Shown: positions 1-10,400 of the stretch, piece by piece
Numbering within the stretch: the stretch's first letter is position 1
How the letters are laid out: every line of letters starts with the position of its first letter
Source: Arthrobacter pityocampae
GTDB lineage: Bacteria > Actinomycetota > Actinomycetes > Actinomycetales > Micrococcaceae
Length of the DNA: 64,000 nt
Assembly: GCF_002927275.1 (NCBI RefSeq)
Contig: NZ_PRKW01000001.1
Coordinates: 620,001 to 684,000 of the forward strand
Direction: 5' to 3'
The notes under the pieces: model-generated
What the model saw: the letters and a program-made list of their open reading frames with translations, nothing else
The model's database searches: none
What the model was told of the DNA's origin: nothing
Made by a program: the position numbers and the translations under genes

Positions 1-1217
1 CGGACCTCGCGCCGCTGGAAGAACCGCTCCCCGCCGCGCAGCTGATACCCGATGCCTGCGCTGGCCAGCGCCTGCTCGTAGGCCTCGGACTGCCCGTTCG
101 TGCGGTAGAGGATGGCGATCTCGCTCGCCTTGACGCCCTGCCCCAGCAGGATGCCGATGCGCCGGGCGCACTCCGCCGCCTCGGCGTCGTCGTCGGTGCA
201 TTCCGTGTAGACCGGCTCGGGCCCGGCGGGGCGCTGCGCCACGAGTTCGAGCGGCGCGGACCACGTGGTGTCACCCGAACGCCGGTCCACCCCGGTCCCA
301 CGGGCGGCGAGCAGCGTGTTGGCGGCGCGCACCACCTGGGGCGTGGAGCGGTAGTCGCGCACCAGCCGGACCACCTGGGCGCCCTCGTAGCGCTTGGTGA
401 AGTCGAGCAGGTGGCGTGAGGTGGCCCCCGTGAAGGAGTAGATGGTCTGGCTGGCGTCGCCCACCACGCACAGGTCGCGGCGCTCGCCGAGCCACAGGTC
501 GAGCAGGCGCTGCTGGAGCGGGGAGACGTCCTGGTACTCGTCGACCACGAACTGGCGGTACTGGGCGCGCACCGTCGCCGCCACCTTCTCGTCCTCCTCG
601 AGGATGGCGACCGTCGTCAGCAGGACGTCCTCGAAGTCGATGAGGTTGCGGTCGATCTTCAGGTCCTCGTAGGCCGAGAAGATCCGGGACACCGTGATGA
701 GGTCCATGCCGGCCGGTTCGGCCCTGCCCACGGCGGCCGCCGTGTAGGCGTCGGGGGTGAGCATCGAGACCTTGGCCCATTCGATCTCCGCGGCGACGTC
801 GCGGATCGCGGCGCGGTCGGTGGACAGGCGCAGGCGGCGGGCCGACTCCGCGATCAGCTGGGCCTTGTGGTCCACGAGGGCCGGCAGGGGGCCGCCGACG
901 GCCTGCGGCCAGAAGTACTGCAGCTGCCGGAGCGCCGCCGCATGGAAGGTCCGCGCCTGGACCCCGCCGGCCCCGAGATCGCGGAGCCGCGTGCGCATCT
1001 CCGCCGCGGCGCGCGCGGTGAAGGTCACGGCGAGGACCTGCTGCGGCTTGTAGACCCCGGTGTGCACGCCGTACGCGATGCGGTGGGTGATGGCACGGGT
1101 CTTCCCCGTCCCCGCTCCCGCGAGCACGCACAGCGGCCCGGAGAGGGTGCTGGCCACCGTCCGCTGTTCGTCATCGAGTCCCTCGAGGATGCTGTCCTCG
1201 AGCAGTTGTCCTGACAC
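1..1217 (-). CDS. uvrD2: UvrD2-type superfamily 1 DNA helicase, C-terminal part off the window
   Basis: ATP-dependent 3'-5' DNA helicase of the UvrD/PcrA family, acting in DNA repair. About 405 N-terminal residues are present and the frame runs off the left edge. Visible motifs are a Walker A (GAGTGKT, residues 34-40), a Walker B (VVDEYQD, Asp226/Glu227) and the downstream GDASQTIYSFTGA motif. The GTG start overlaps the last base of the nudC stop (TAGTG), so translation is probably coupled. A nudC-uvrD2 order is also known in mycobacteria, where UvrD2 carries an HRDC domain; that end is not visible here. The UvrD2 subtype is inferred mainly from this neighbourhood. Confidence 0.88.
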   Translation of the reverse strand, partial: MSGQLLEDSILEGLDDEQRTVASTLSGPLCVLAGAGTGKTRAITHRIAYGVHTGVYKPQQVLAVTFTARAAAEMRTRLRDLGAGGVQARTFHAAALRQLQYFWPQAVGGPLPALVDHKAQLIAESARRLRLSTDRAAIRDVAAEIEWAKVSMLTPDAYTAAAVGRAEPAGMDLITVSRIFSAYEDLKIDRNLIDFEDVLLTTVAILEEDEKVAATVRAQYRQFVVDEYQDVSPLQQRLLDLWLGERRDLCVVGDASQTIYSFTGATSRHLLDFTKRYEGAQVVRLVRDYRSTPQVVRAANTLLAARGTGVDRRSGDTTWSAPLELVAQRPAGPEPVYTECTDDDAEAAECARRIGILLGQGVKASEIAILYRTNGQSEAYEQALASAGIGYQLRGGERFFQRREV

Positions 1218-2173
1218 TAGGGGCGCGCCTCCGATGGCTCCTCGTCCAGCGGTCCGCCGTACCATCGCTCGATCATGGCCCGCGCGATGGAGACACCGCC
1301 GGCCACGACGATCGTCTCGTCGCGGACCTCGGCGAAGAGCTGTTCCCGGGTGAACCACCGCAGCGACCGCATCTCCTCGCCGTCGGGCACGGCGTCCGTG
1401 GTCGCTGCCCGCGCGGTGAAGCCGAGCATGAGGGACGCAGGGAACGGCCAGGGCTGGGATCCCAGGTACTCCGGGGACCGGACCTCGATCCCGGATTCCT
1501 CCCCGACCTCGCGCACGACGGCCCCCTCGAGGGACTCGCCCGGTTCGACGAAGCCCGCGAGCGTCGAGTAGCGGCCTTCGGGCCAGGCGACCGCGGAGCC
1601 GAGCAGGATGCGGTCGTCGTCGTCGATGATGGAGACGATGATGGCGGGGTCGGTGCGCGGGTAGTGCTCGGACCCGTCCCGCAGGCACCGGCGCACCCAG
1701 CCGGCGTGACTGAGGACCGTGCGGGCGCCGCAGCGTGGGCAGTGCGTGTGGGTCGCGTGCCAGTTCGCGACCGCGGCCCCCGCCACGAAAAACCCGGTGT
1801 CGCGCGCATCGAGCGATGCGGCGATCTCGCGCAGCCCGAACCACTGGTCGGGGGGCGCGACGGCGGCGTCCTCCTCGTCCAGGACGGCCAGGACGACCCG
1901 CCGCCCGGCGTCAGCGAACCCTTCGTCGACGCGGCCGAGATAGACGGTCACGTCAGGGCGGGCGATATCAGCCGGGCCGAGGAGGCGGAGGGCGCCATCG
2001 ACGACCGGGGCCTTCCCACGGACCATCGGCAGGACCCGCGTGTCCGCGGAGGCCCAGAGGTCGTCGAGGAAGTGTTCGGCGGCCCGGGCGTCGCCATCCC
2101 GGTCCGAGGCGGCACGCGACAGTGGCAGCGATCCGAGGGGAGGGAGCACGAGGGTCCGAAGTGGATCGGTCAT
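1217..2173 (-). CDS. nudC: NAD+ diphosphatase / NADH pyrophosphatase (also NAD-RNA decapping type)
   Basis: Nudix hydrolase of 318 residues that cleaves NAD(H) to NMN(H) and AMP; family members also remove NAD caps from RNA. The Nudix box spans residues 207-231 (GFVEPGES...REVGEESGIEV). It is followed by SQPWPFPAS (239-247), the diagnostic motif of the NADH pyrophosphatase subfamily. A zinc ribbon is visible at Cys145, Cys148 and Cys163; the usual fourth Cys is absent and His170 may replace it. I chose the ATG at 2173 because a TACCGT hexamer ends 6 nt upstream, the leaderless pattern common in this window; the open frame continues further upstream without support. It heads the nudC-uvrD2 unit. 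Confidence 0.93.
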   Translation of the reverse strand: MTDPLRTLVLPPLGSLPLSRAASDRDGDARAAEHFLDDLWASADTRVLPMVRGKAPVVDGALRLLGPADIARPDVTVYLGRVDEGFADAGRRVVLAVLDEEDAAVAPPDQWFGLREIAASLDARDTGFFVAGAAVANWHATHTHCPRCGARTVLSHAGWVRRCLRDGSEHYPRTDPAIIVSIIDDDDRILLGSAVAWPEGRYSTLAGFVEPGESLEGAVVREVGEESGIEVRSPEYLGSQPWPFPASLMLGFTARAATTDAVPDGEEMRSLRWFTREQLFAEVRDETIVVAGGVSIARAMIERWYGGPLDEEPSEARP

Positions 2174-2179
2174 GGTTCC

Positions 2180-2185
2180 ACGGTA
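2180..2185 (-). promoter_or_regulatory. -10 hexamer TACCGT of nudC (leaderless)
   Basis: TACCGT on the minus strand, separated from the nudC ATG by 6 nt, so the transcript should begin at the start codon. No convincing -35 is visible. Confidence 0.5.
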
Positions 2186-2306
2186 CGTTCTTGCACTCCC
2201 AAAACCCATTCCCGGGGCCCCCGGTGGAGGAGTAGTGCGGGGCCCTGCACGAGTGGTCATCCAGCGACTCGCCGCACTCGTGCGAGCGGCCGGAAGCGAA
2301 ACGCCC

Positions 2307-2312
2307 TACGGT
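2307..2312 (+). promoter_or_regulatory. -10 hexamer TACGGT of the phosphotransferase gene
   Basis: TACGGT lies 7 nt before the GTG at 2320, matching the leaderless-promoter spacing and supporting that start over the in-frame ATG at 2335. Confidence 0.5.
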
Positions 2313-2319
2313 TGATCTT

Positions 2320-3909
2320 GTGAAACGGACACCCATGGAACTTGCAGCCATCGCCAGCGCCGCAGTACCTGGCCTCGCTCCGACCGGCGTCGCCGGCGCC
2401 CCTGACGACGCCGCGGACTTCGACTCCGCCCTGCTGGTCGACGACGCAGGGAAGCAGTGGAGGGTCCGCTCGCCCCGGCACGCGGAGGCGAGCATGCGCC
2501 TCGAGACCGAGTTGCAGGCCCTGCGCGCCTTCACGCCCGCCATCAAGGCGGAGCTGCCCTTCCTCATCCCGCACATGGCCGGCAGTGTCCGCCAGGGCGA
2601 GCTGAGCACGTTCGTGTACTCGCACCTGGCCGGCACCACCCGCCCCCTCGACGCCCTCACCGCCGGCGGGTCGACGATGGCGCAGGAACTCGGCCGGGTG
2701 ATCGCCGCGATCCACACCCTGCCACCGGAGATGGTGCAGCGCGCCGACCTGCCCGGGTACGAGGCCGACGAATACCGTCAGCGCAAGCTGAACGAACTGG
2801 ACCAGGCCGCCACCACCGGGAAGATCCCCTCCATCCTGCTGCGCCGCTGGGAACACGCCCTCGAGGACGTGGCCCTGTGGCGGTTCAGCCCGACCGTGGT
2901 CCACGGCGATCTCCACGAGGACCATCTCCTCGTCGCCGCCGGCCGCGTCTCGGCCGTCACCGGCTGGACCGACCTGTGCGTCGGCGACCCCGCCGAGGAC
3001 TTCGCCTGGCTCGCCGCAGCGGAGGACACCGCGTTCGTCGACGCCGTCTACGCGGCCTACGCCGCCGCGCGGTCCACCGCCGTCGACCCCCACCTGTCCC
3101 GGCGGGCGGCCCTCGCTGCGGAGTTCGCCCTGGCGCAGTGGCTGGTCCGGGGGATCGCCCTCGAGGACGCCGTCATGATCGACGAGGCCGAGGACATGCT
3201 CGCCACGCTCGAGGCCGACGTCGAGTCGATCGAACGCGAACAGCACGAGGCTGCGGAACGGGCCCGGCACGAACACGAGCAGCGCCTCGAATGGGGCGAC
3301 GAACTGGGCACGGACGCGGACGACGATCACCCCGCGCCGGGAGACGGGGACGCACCGGAGACAGGATGGTCCGGCGCCGACGACGCAGCGCCGCGCCCGA
3401 CCAACGGCGGCGAGGCGGGCGGTGGCGAAGGCGGGGACAGCGAGGCCGGCAGTGGTGATCTTCGTCATATCGTGGAGCGCCCTGCGCTCGATCCGGCAGC
3501 CGGCGATCCCGCTTCCGAGGACCGGCGAGACGACCCGGCCGGGGGATCCCCCGCCACCGGCCCCGAGCGTCCGACGGGACACACCGGATCCCTGGATCCA
3601 GACGGCTCTACGAATGGCCCAGGGGGCGGCTCCGCAGGCGCCGAGCGCACCGGCAGCCACCGCTTCGACCCCAAGGCCGCAGCCAACCGGACACACCTCC
3701 GTGGGCCGCAGACCGACGACGACGAGCGGCACCGCGACCACGGCTCCCCCTCGGGGTCCTCACTGGCCCATGCACGCCTCACAGCAGGCCGTCAGCGCCC
3801 TGCCGTGACCTCGTCGAAGGTCACGGTGCTGAACGGCACCGACCCCGGCACAGGGTCCTCGGACGACGTCGCCACCACCTCCCTGCCGATCATCCAGTCC
3901 CGCCGCTGA
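2320..3909 (+). CDS. Phosphotransferase (APH/macrolide 2'-kinase-like) with long disordered tail
   Basis: Aminoglycoside-phosphotransferase-fold protein of 529 residues. The kinase-like part covers about residues 25-300. The catalytic loop reads HGDLHEDH (Asp197 as general base), and the metal-binding Asp is probably Asp218 in GWTDL, just before VGDPAEDFAWL. The Asn usual after HGD is His202, which is what macrolide 2'-phosphotransferases (MphA/MphB) have. Residues 300-529 are acidic then Gly/Ser/Pro-rich, with no domain I recognise, and look disordered. The substrate is unknown; homologues occur in many actinobacteria without a resistance role being shown. It is convergent with adnB. The start is supported by a -10 hexamer 7 nt upstream. 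Confidence 0.8.
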   Translation: MKRTPMELAAIASAAVPGLAPTGVAGAPDDAADFDSALLVDDAGKQWRVRSPRHAEASMRLETELQALRAFTPAIKAELPFLIPHMAGSVRQGELSTFVYSHLAGTTRPLDALTAGGSTMAQELGRVIAAIHTLPPEMVQRADLPGYEADEYRQRKLNELDQAATTGKIPSILLRRWEHALEDVALWRFSPTVVHGDLHEDHLLVAAGRVSAVTGWTDLCVGDPAEDFAWLAAAEDTAFVDAVYAAYAAARSTAVDPHLSRRAALAAEFALAQWLVRGIALEDAVMIDEAEDMLATLEADVESIEREQHEAAERARHEHEQRLEWGDELGTDADDDHPAPGDGDAPETGWSGADDAAPRPTNGGEAGGGEGGDSEAGSGDLRHIVERPALDPAAGDPASEDRRDDPAGGSPATGPERPTGHTGSLDPDGSTNGPGGGSAGAERTGSHRFDPKAAANRTHLRGPQTDDDERHRDHGSPSGSSLAHARLTAGRQRPAVTSSKVTVLNGTDPGTGSSDDVATTSLPIIQSRR

Positions 3910-3927
3910 CTTCTCCGCACGGGGAAG

Positions 3928-3971
3928 CGTCGGGAGTCGGCCGGACCCTGGATCCGTCGGGAGTCGGCCGG
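3928..3971 (+). repeat. 17-bp direct repeat downstream of the phosphotransferase gene
   Basis: CGTCGGGAGTCGGCCGG occurs at 3928-3944 and again at 3955-3971 (period 27). The last bases of the upstream gene (CCAGTCCCGCCGCTGA, 3894-3909) also recur at 3974-3989. The convergent intergenic region therefore seems to have grown by short duplications. Confidence 0.7.
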
Positions 3972-4010
3972 TCCCAGTCCCGCCGCTGAACCTGCCTGGT
4001 CCGGAGACCG

Positions 4011-7000
4011 TCAGGAGCCCGCCGGGCCGGCTGCCTGGATGATCCTCTCGAGTTCCCCGGCGTCGGCGAGATCGTGGGGTCGCACCACCAGGTTGGCGGC
4101 GACGTAGAAGAACGCCGCGCGGACCTTCTCGAGCGGCACCTCCTTCAGCCGCGACCACGCGAGCCGGTACACGGCGAGCTGGACGGCCTTGGCGGCACGC
4201 CGGTCCGGGGACGGCGGCCGCCCCGTCTTCCAGTCGATCAGGTCCCAGCCGCCGTCGGCGTCACGGAACACCGCATCGATCCGGCCGCGCACCACGATGC
4301 CGCCGATCTTCGTCTCGATGGGGGCCTCGATGGCGGCGGGCTCCCGCAGGGCCCACTCGGACTGCTCGAAGATCGCGGCCATGTCCGTCAGCCCGAGGGT
4401 CTCGTCGACGTAGGCGTCGGCACCGCCGGGGTACTCGCCGAGATCGAGCATCCCGCCGGCCCCGTAGAACTCCTCGATCCAGGCGTGGAACGCCGTGCCC
4501 TTGCGGGCGGCGGACCCCGGTTGCCGGGGAAGCGGCCGCCGCAGCTGCTGCATGACGGCCGCGGCGTCCTCCCGCAGTTCCACCAGGGTCGAGGCGGAGA
4601 TGTGCGACGGCAGGGCGAGGGGGATGCGTTCCCGTTCCCGGGCCTGCCGGGCCAGCGCGAGCCGGACCTCCCGGCCCCAGCGGCCGCCGTCGGGCTCCCC
4701 TTCCGGGTCCGGGGCGCCGGCCTGCTCGAGGACCGCCTCGGCGGCACGCTCCATGGACGGCCGCCGGGCGCCGAGGGGATCGAACGGCCACTGCGCCCGC
4801 TCTGGGCTCGCGTTCGCCGGGTTCGCGTCCCCCTCGTCGCCGTCCGGGAGCCAGTGCGGCAGGACGATGCCGGCCACCCCGGCGTCGGCGAGCGCCACGA
4901 GGGCCGTCAGGTAGGGTGACGGCGCCGACGGTTTCGACCGCCCGCCGCCCCACGCGGACGACGTGCACACCAGGGCGTGCTTCGCCCGGGTGAAGGCCAC
5001 GTAGGCGAGGCGCCGTTCCTCGCGTTCCGTGTGCGCCCGTGCCTCGTCGGTGAACTCCTTCTCGCTGCCCAGCCATTCCTTCTGGTCCTGCTGCTCCCAG
5101 TCCCACTGCGGCAGTTCGGGGGCGTCGCCGCGCAGGGGCCAGGGAATGGCGGAGTCGCCGCTGCTCCAGCGGGAGTCCTTGCCGCTCGGGAACGAGCCGT
5201 CGTTGAGGCCCGGCACGAACACCACATCCCACTCCAGGCCCTTCGACGCGTGCACGGTCAGGAGCTGGACCGCGTCCCGGCTGGCCTCGAGCTGCGTCAC
5301 CGGCAGCCCGTCCTCCTCCTGGTCCGCCGCCTCGAGCCAGGCGAGGAACGCCGGGAGGTCGACGCGCTCCGCGGTGGACACGAAGCCGGCGACCGCCTCC
5401 GTGAAGGCGTCGAGGTTACGGCGTGCCTCGTGGATGCTCACGCCGGGTTTCGCGGCAACCTCGATGTCCAGCAGGATCGTGCGCTCGACCTCCCCGATCA
5501 TGCTGCCGAGGTCGTCGCCCACGAAGCTCCGGAGTCCGCGCAGTTCGCGGCGCAGCACCTCGAGGCGCTGCCGGGCCGTTCCGCTCAGGGTCCTGCCGGC
5601 CGACGACACCCAGTCGGCGGGCGGGAGGTAGTCGACGGCCTCGACCAGGCTCCCCGCCTCGGCCAGGTCGGGGGCCACGACGGTGTCCCGGCCCTGCTCG
5701 CGGTCGAGCTCGTCGCCGGGTCCGCCGTCGGGCCGGCTGCCCCGGCGGAACATGGCCTCGCGGGTCCGCGCGAGCTGCCGTGACCAGTCCCCGAGCGCCA
5801 TCAGGTCCGCGGGGCCGAGCCGCCACCGCGCGCCGGACAGCAGACGCAGCATCGAATCGGAACGGTCCGGGTCGCCGAGGACGCGCAGGGTGGCGAGCAG
5901 GTCGACGATCTCCGGGGTCCGCAGGAGGCCGCCGAGCCCGACGACCTGCACCGGGATGCCGGCACGCTCGAGCTCGCGCCGGATCGGCTCGAACTGCTTG
6001 CGGCCCCGGCACAGCACCGCCATGGTGGGCCGGAGCGGGGACCCGTCGTCGTCGGTCTCGAAGGTGCGCCGGCGCTGCCTCAGGACCTCGCGGGCCACGG
6101 CCTCGGCCTCGCTGAGGGCCGGCGGGACGGCCGGTGGCGGTGTGTCCTTCCCCGCGGGGACGTCCGGGGCGGACCCGGCGGCGGGCGCATCCGTGAGGAA
6201 CCGTCCCAGCAGCACCTCGCCGAGGGGCGCCCCTGGCCGCGCGACGAGGCCGGGGACCTGCTGGACCGCGGTGTTGCGGAGCCACGGCGCCGGCACGTTG
6301 AGGGGAGCCGACACCGTGTTCGCGGCCTCGAGGATGGAGGTCGCGTTCCGCCAGGCCACGGACAGATGTGCCACCTCCGACGGCGTCCGGCCCTCGGGGG
6401 TCACCCGCGGGAACGCGGTACGGAAGGTGCCGAGCTGTCCCGCGGACGCCCCCCGGAAGCCGTAGATGGACTGGTGGGGGTCACCGACGGCGGTGACGGA
6501 CCGCCCGTCCGCGAAGAGCCGCGAGAACAGGACCATCTGGGCATGGGAGGTGTCCTGGAACTCGTCGAGCAGCACCACCCGGTACTTGTCGCGTTCCATG
6601 GCGCCTGCCTCCGGGATGTCGCGGGCGATCCTCGCCGCGAGCGAGACGAGGTCGCCGAAGTCGAGCTGCCGCCGCGCGAGTTTCGCGGCCGCGTAGTCCT
6701 CGGCCAGTTCGGTGACGGTGATGCGGGTGCGCAGCTTGTCCAGCAACTCCTGGACCTTCTGCGTCGCAGCCCTGCCCGATCCCGCGACGTAGGGCCGCGC
6801 TGCCACGTGCTCGATGTGGCGGCGGAGCTCGTTCCGGACCGTCGCCGGGCTGACCAGGTGTTCGGCGCACTCCCCCGCCATGTCGAGCACCGCCTTCACG
6901 AGCGTGCTCTTCGCGGCCGTGAAGTGCTCCCAGTCGCCGTCGTACGCCTCGACGACGGCGTGCGCGAGCCGCCACGACTGGGCGGTACCGAGCATCACCG

Positions 7001-7448
7001 AATCGCGCTCCACGCCGATCCGCAGCCCGTAGTCCTGGACGATCCCGTTCGCGAAGGAGTGGTACGTGGAGATCGCGGGGTCGAGCCGGTCCAGCGCGTC
7101 CCCACCGGCCGACGCGGGGGCATCCTGCGCGAGAGCCGCGTAGAGCTGGACCAGCCGCTGCCGGACCCTGGACGCCAGTTCCCCGGCGGCCTTGCGCGTG
7201 AACGTGACGCCGAGCACCTGCTCGGGGCGCACGAGGTCGTTGGCCACGAGCCACACGACCCGGTCGGCCATGGTCTTGGTCTTGCCGGAGCCCGCGCCGG
7301 CGATGACCAGCAGCGGCTCCAGGGGTGCCTCGATGACACGCGCCTGGTCGTCGGTGGGGTACTGGACGGGAGCGTCCGGGTCCGTGTGCAGCAGCTCCGC
7401 CAGCCGCCGGGCCGAGTACCGCGCCGCCGATCGTGCAGTGGTGGTCAC
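4011..7448 (-). CDS. adnB: AdnB subunit of the AdnAB helicase-nuclease
   Basis: Lead motor and nuclease subunit (1145 residues) of the actinobacterial RecBCD/AddAB counterpart, which resects double-strand breaks. Helicase motifs in order: GAGSGKT (51-57), LLDEFQDT (Asp295-Glu296), AVGDPHQSIYGFRGA, VAWRN, LLTVHASKGLEWDVVFVPG and RRLAYVAFTRAKH. The RecB-type nuclease domain occupies roughly residues 960-1145, with GTAFHAW (His near 988), GRIDAVF and LIDWKTG (near 1071). The GTG start at 7448 overlaps the adnA stop as GTGA. A longer reading frame continues upstream but only as antisense-like noise inside adnA. Confidence 0.95.
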   Translation of the reverse strand: MTTTARSAARYSARRLAELLHTDPDAPVQYPTDDQARVIEAPLEPLLVIAGAGSGKTKTMADRVVWLVANDLVRPEQVLGVTFTRKAAGELASRVRQRLVQLYAALAQDAPASAGGDALDRLDPAISTYHSFANGIVQDYGLRIGVERDSVMLGTAQSWRLAHAVVEAYDGDWEHFTAAKSTLVKAVLDMAGECAEHLVSPATVRNELRRHIEHVAARPYVAGSGRAATQKVQELLDKLRTRITVTELAEDYAAAKLARRQLDFGDLVSLAARIARDIPEAGAMERDKYRVVLLDEFQDTSHAQMVLFSRLFADGRSVTAVGDPHQSIYGFRGASAGQLGTFRTAFPRVTPEGRTPSEVAHLSVAWRNATSILEAANTVSAPLNVPAPWLRNTAVQQVPGLVARPGAPLGEVLLGRFLTDAPAAGSAPDVPAGKDTPPPAVPPALSEAEAVAREVLRQRRRTFETDDDGSPLRPTMAVLCRGRKQFEPIRRELERAGIPVQVVGLGGLLRTPEIVDLLATLRVLGDPDRSDSMLRLLSGARWRLGPADLMALGDWSRQLARTREAMFRRGSRPDGGPGDELDREQGRDTVVAPDLAEAGSLVEAVDYLPPADWVSSAGRTLSGTARQRLEVLRRELRGLRSFVGDDLGSMIGEVERTILLDIEVAAKPGVSIHEARRNLDAFTEAVAGFVSTAERVDLPAFLAWLEAADQEEDGLPVTQLEASRDAVQLLTVHASKGLEWDVVFVPGLNDGSFPSGKDSRWSSGDSAIPWPLRGDAPELPQWDWEQQDQKEWLGSEKEFTDEARAHTEREERRLAYVAFTRAKHALVCTSSAWGGGRSKPSAPSPYLTALVALADAGVAGIVLPHWLPDGDEGDANPANASPERAQWPFDPLGARRPSMERAAEAVLEQAGAPDPEGEPDGGRWGREVRLALARQARERERIPLALPSHISASTLVELREDAAAVMQQLRRPLPRQPGSAARKGTAFHAWIEEFYGAGGMLDLGEYPGGADAYVDETLGLTDMAAIFEQSEWALREPAAIEAPIETKIGGIVVRGRIDAVFRDADGGWDLIDWKTGRPPSPDRRAAKAVQLAVYRLAWSRLKEVPLEKVRAAFFYVAANLVVRPHDLADAGELERIIQAAGPAGS

Positions 7449-10400
7449 TGCGTCACCTGCTTTCCTTCTTCGCACAGGGGGCAGACCTCGGGCAACCGGC
7501 ACCCGCTGCCGCCGAACCCCGACCGGCGGGGATCGTGGATGGTGTCGAACGTCGCAGCGGACATGAGCGCGGCGGCGTCCTCGATCATCGTCCTCGCCCA
7601 GGTGTCTTCCTGGCCGACCGGGGGCTGCACCTGCACGGCCACGCCCTTGGCCTTCGTCCCCAGCTGAACCAGGGCCGCGCCCCCGGGGGGCGTGGGTTCG
7701 GACGTCACTGCCTCCGTGGCGTTCTCGGCGTCGTCGGCGGGCGGGGTGCCGTCCCCGCCCTGGCCCCCGAGCTGCGCCCCCTCGGCGAGGGCCGTCTGGT
7801 AGGCGGCGAGCTGCGGGTGGCGCGGGATGTCCGCGACGGCGGGCGAACTCTTGCCCGTCTTGAGATCGACGACGACGAAGCGGCCCTCGGCGTCGATCTC
7901 GAGCCGGTCGATCTGCCCGCGCAGGCGCACGAGCCGTTGGGCGTCCGCGAGGCGGACCTCGAGGTCCACTGCGAAGTCCACCTCCGTGGCCAGCAGGCTC
8001 CGTCCGTCCTTGCGCATGGAGAGGACGTAGGCGGCGAGCTTCCGCACCATGGTCTCGGCGCGCCGGAAATCGGACCGGCCCTCCCAGGTGTCCTTGATCC
8101 CCAGCTGCGGCCAGCGCCGCTCGAGCTCCCGGACGTACTCGTCGCCGGTGGCCTCCGGCAGGTCCTGCGCGATCTGGTGGACGAGCGTGCCGAGGGACCG
8201 GGCGAAGTCGGTGGTCCGCTCCCCGCCGGCCGCGGACACGAACCAGCTCAGGGGCGAGGCGAGCACGGATTCGACCTTCGACGGCGAGACCGGGATCGGC
8301 TGGTCCGCGGGCACCACCGGGTCCTCGCTCGTCATGCCGAGCACACCCCACCACTGGGCAGGATGAGCGCCCGGCACCGGTGGCTCCAGGACCGCCATCC
8401 GCCCGAGGTGCCGGGTCGCCTCCCGGGACAGGGCGGGGCTGGCCTGCGGGTCCTGCGCGAACTTCCGCAGCTCGGCGACGAGCGCGCGGAGCGTGACGGG
8501 ACGCAGGACCTCGGTCCGGGGCCGGACCGGGGTCCCGGGCGGCAGGGGGTCGAGCACGTCGAGGAACGGCGAGGGCTGCTCGTCCTGGGACGAGACGGCG
8601 CAGCACACCAGCTCCTCAGTGGCCCGGGAGACGGCGAGCGAGAAGGTCCGCAGCTCGTCGAACCGGATGTCCTGCAGCAGGGACACGGGGTCACGGTTGC
8701 TGCGGAACGATTCCCCGTAATCCAGCAGCGCCCGCAGCTCGCCGGAGCCGAGGAGTTCCCCGCGCAGCCGGAGGTTCGGCCAGACGCCGTCCTGGACGCC
8801 CGCCACGATCACGAGCGGCCAGTGGCGGCCGGCGGCGCTCGCGGGGGTGAGGACCGACACCGACGCCTGCCGGGCGATGCGCGAGGTCAGCGTGTCCATG
8901 GGGATGTCCTGGCTGAGGATGTAGTCGAGGAACAGTTCCGGATCGGCGCCGGGCATCTGCTCCACAAAGCGCTCCGCGGTGTGGAAGAGGGCCATCATCG
9001 CGTCGAGGTCGCGGTCCGCGCGGGTCGAGGACGGCCCCTCGGACAGGGCTGCGGCCGACCACTGCTGGGCGAGTCCGGACGCGGACCAGAGCGCCCACAG
9101 GACGGTCTCGGGATCGCGGGCGGGGTCGGCGGCCGCAGAGCGTCCAGCGTCCAGCATGCGGGCCAGACGCCGGACCGGAGCCCCCTCCGACGGGAGGGCG
9201 GCGATCTGCTCCGGCGCCGAGAACAGGGCGGAGAGGAGTTCGTCGCTCGTGCGCCCCCCGCCCTCCTGCAGCTCCGTCCGCCGGAGGATCTGACGCAGGC
9301 GGCGGAGATCGAGGCTGCCCGCTCCGCCGATCCGGGACGTGAGCAGGGAGATGCACAGCTCCGTGTCGAGTTCCGCGCGGCCCACGACGACCGCGAAGAG
9401 CTCCAGCAGGGGGCGGACGGCCGGTTCCTCGCGGATCGCGGTCTCGGCGGCGGGGACGTTCACGGCGATGCCCTGGGCGGTGAGGAACCGCTGCACCGCG
9501 GAGACCTGCGCCCCGTTGCGGACGATGACCGCGATGTCGTCGAGGCTGCGTTCCCCGAACAGGTGCGCCTCGAGCACGCGCTGGGTGATGAATCGCTGTT
9601 CGTGGAACGCGCTGTCAAGGACGTGGGCGGACATGGCCGGCCCGTCCGCCGTCGTGCCGTCGGCCGGGGCGTCGTCCGTGCCGTCGGCCGGGGCGTCGTT
9701 CGGCCGGGCACCCCGGGCGGGCGCGGCGTCGGAGCCGCCGTCCAGGTTCCGGTAGGCCGTGCTGATCCCCGGGGTCGCGATGCGGGCGGCCACGTTGCTC
9801 CATGCCCCGGCGAGCGGGCCTCGCAGGGTCAGCGATCCGGGGAGGGTCACCGTGGTCAGGCCGCCACCGCGGCGGAGGAGGGTGGACAGGCGCCCGGTCA
9901 GCTCGGGGCGCGCCCCGCGGAAGCCCTGCGCCACGGTGTCGGGGCAGGAGGTGATCACGACGTCGTTGCCTGCGCCGATGAGCCCGAGCAGGGCGTGGAT
10001 GGCGGGGTTCGCCTCCTGGTAGTCATCGACGAGGATCAGCTGCAGGCGGTCCCGCTCACGGTCGAGGAACTCGCGGTCCGTCTCGAGGATCTCGCGGGCG
10101 GCGGTGAGGATCCCGGCCGGGTCGAAGGCCTCGGGCATGCGGAGGTCGAGGACGTCGCGGTATTCGCGATAGAGCGCAGCCGCCGCGACCCAGTCCGGGC
10201 GGTCGAACCGCTCCCCCCAGGCCGCGAGGTCCTCGGCGGGCACCCCGTACTCGCTCACGCGGTCGAAGAGGTCGCGGATCTCCTGCCGGAAACCGCGCGT
10301 CGGCAGGGCGAGGGCGAGGCCGGAGGGCCAGTCGAGCGCGGGAGCGCCGTCGCGTCCGTGCCCGGAGAGGAGTTCCTTGATGATGAGGTCCTGTTCGGCG

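Noticed and set aside
7449-8606. Upstream extension of the adnB reading frame
   Set aside because: Low-complexity Arg/Pro/Gly sequence antisense to adnA codons in another frame; the GTGA overlap and motif start give a proper beginning at 7448.
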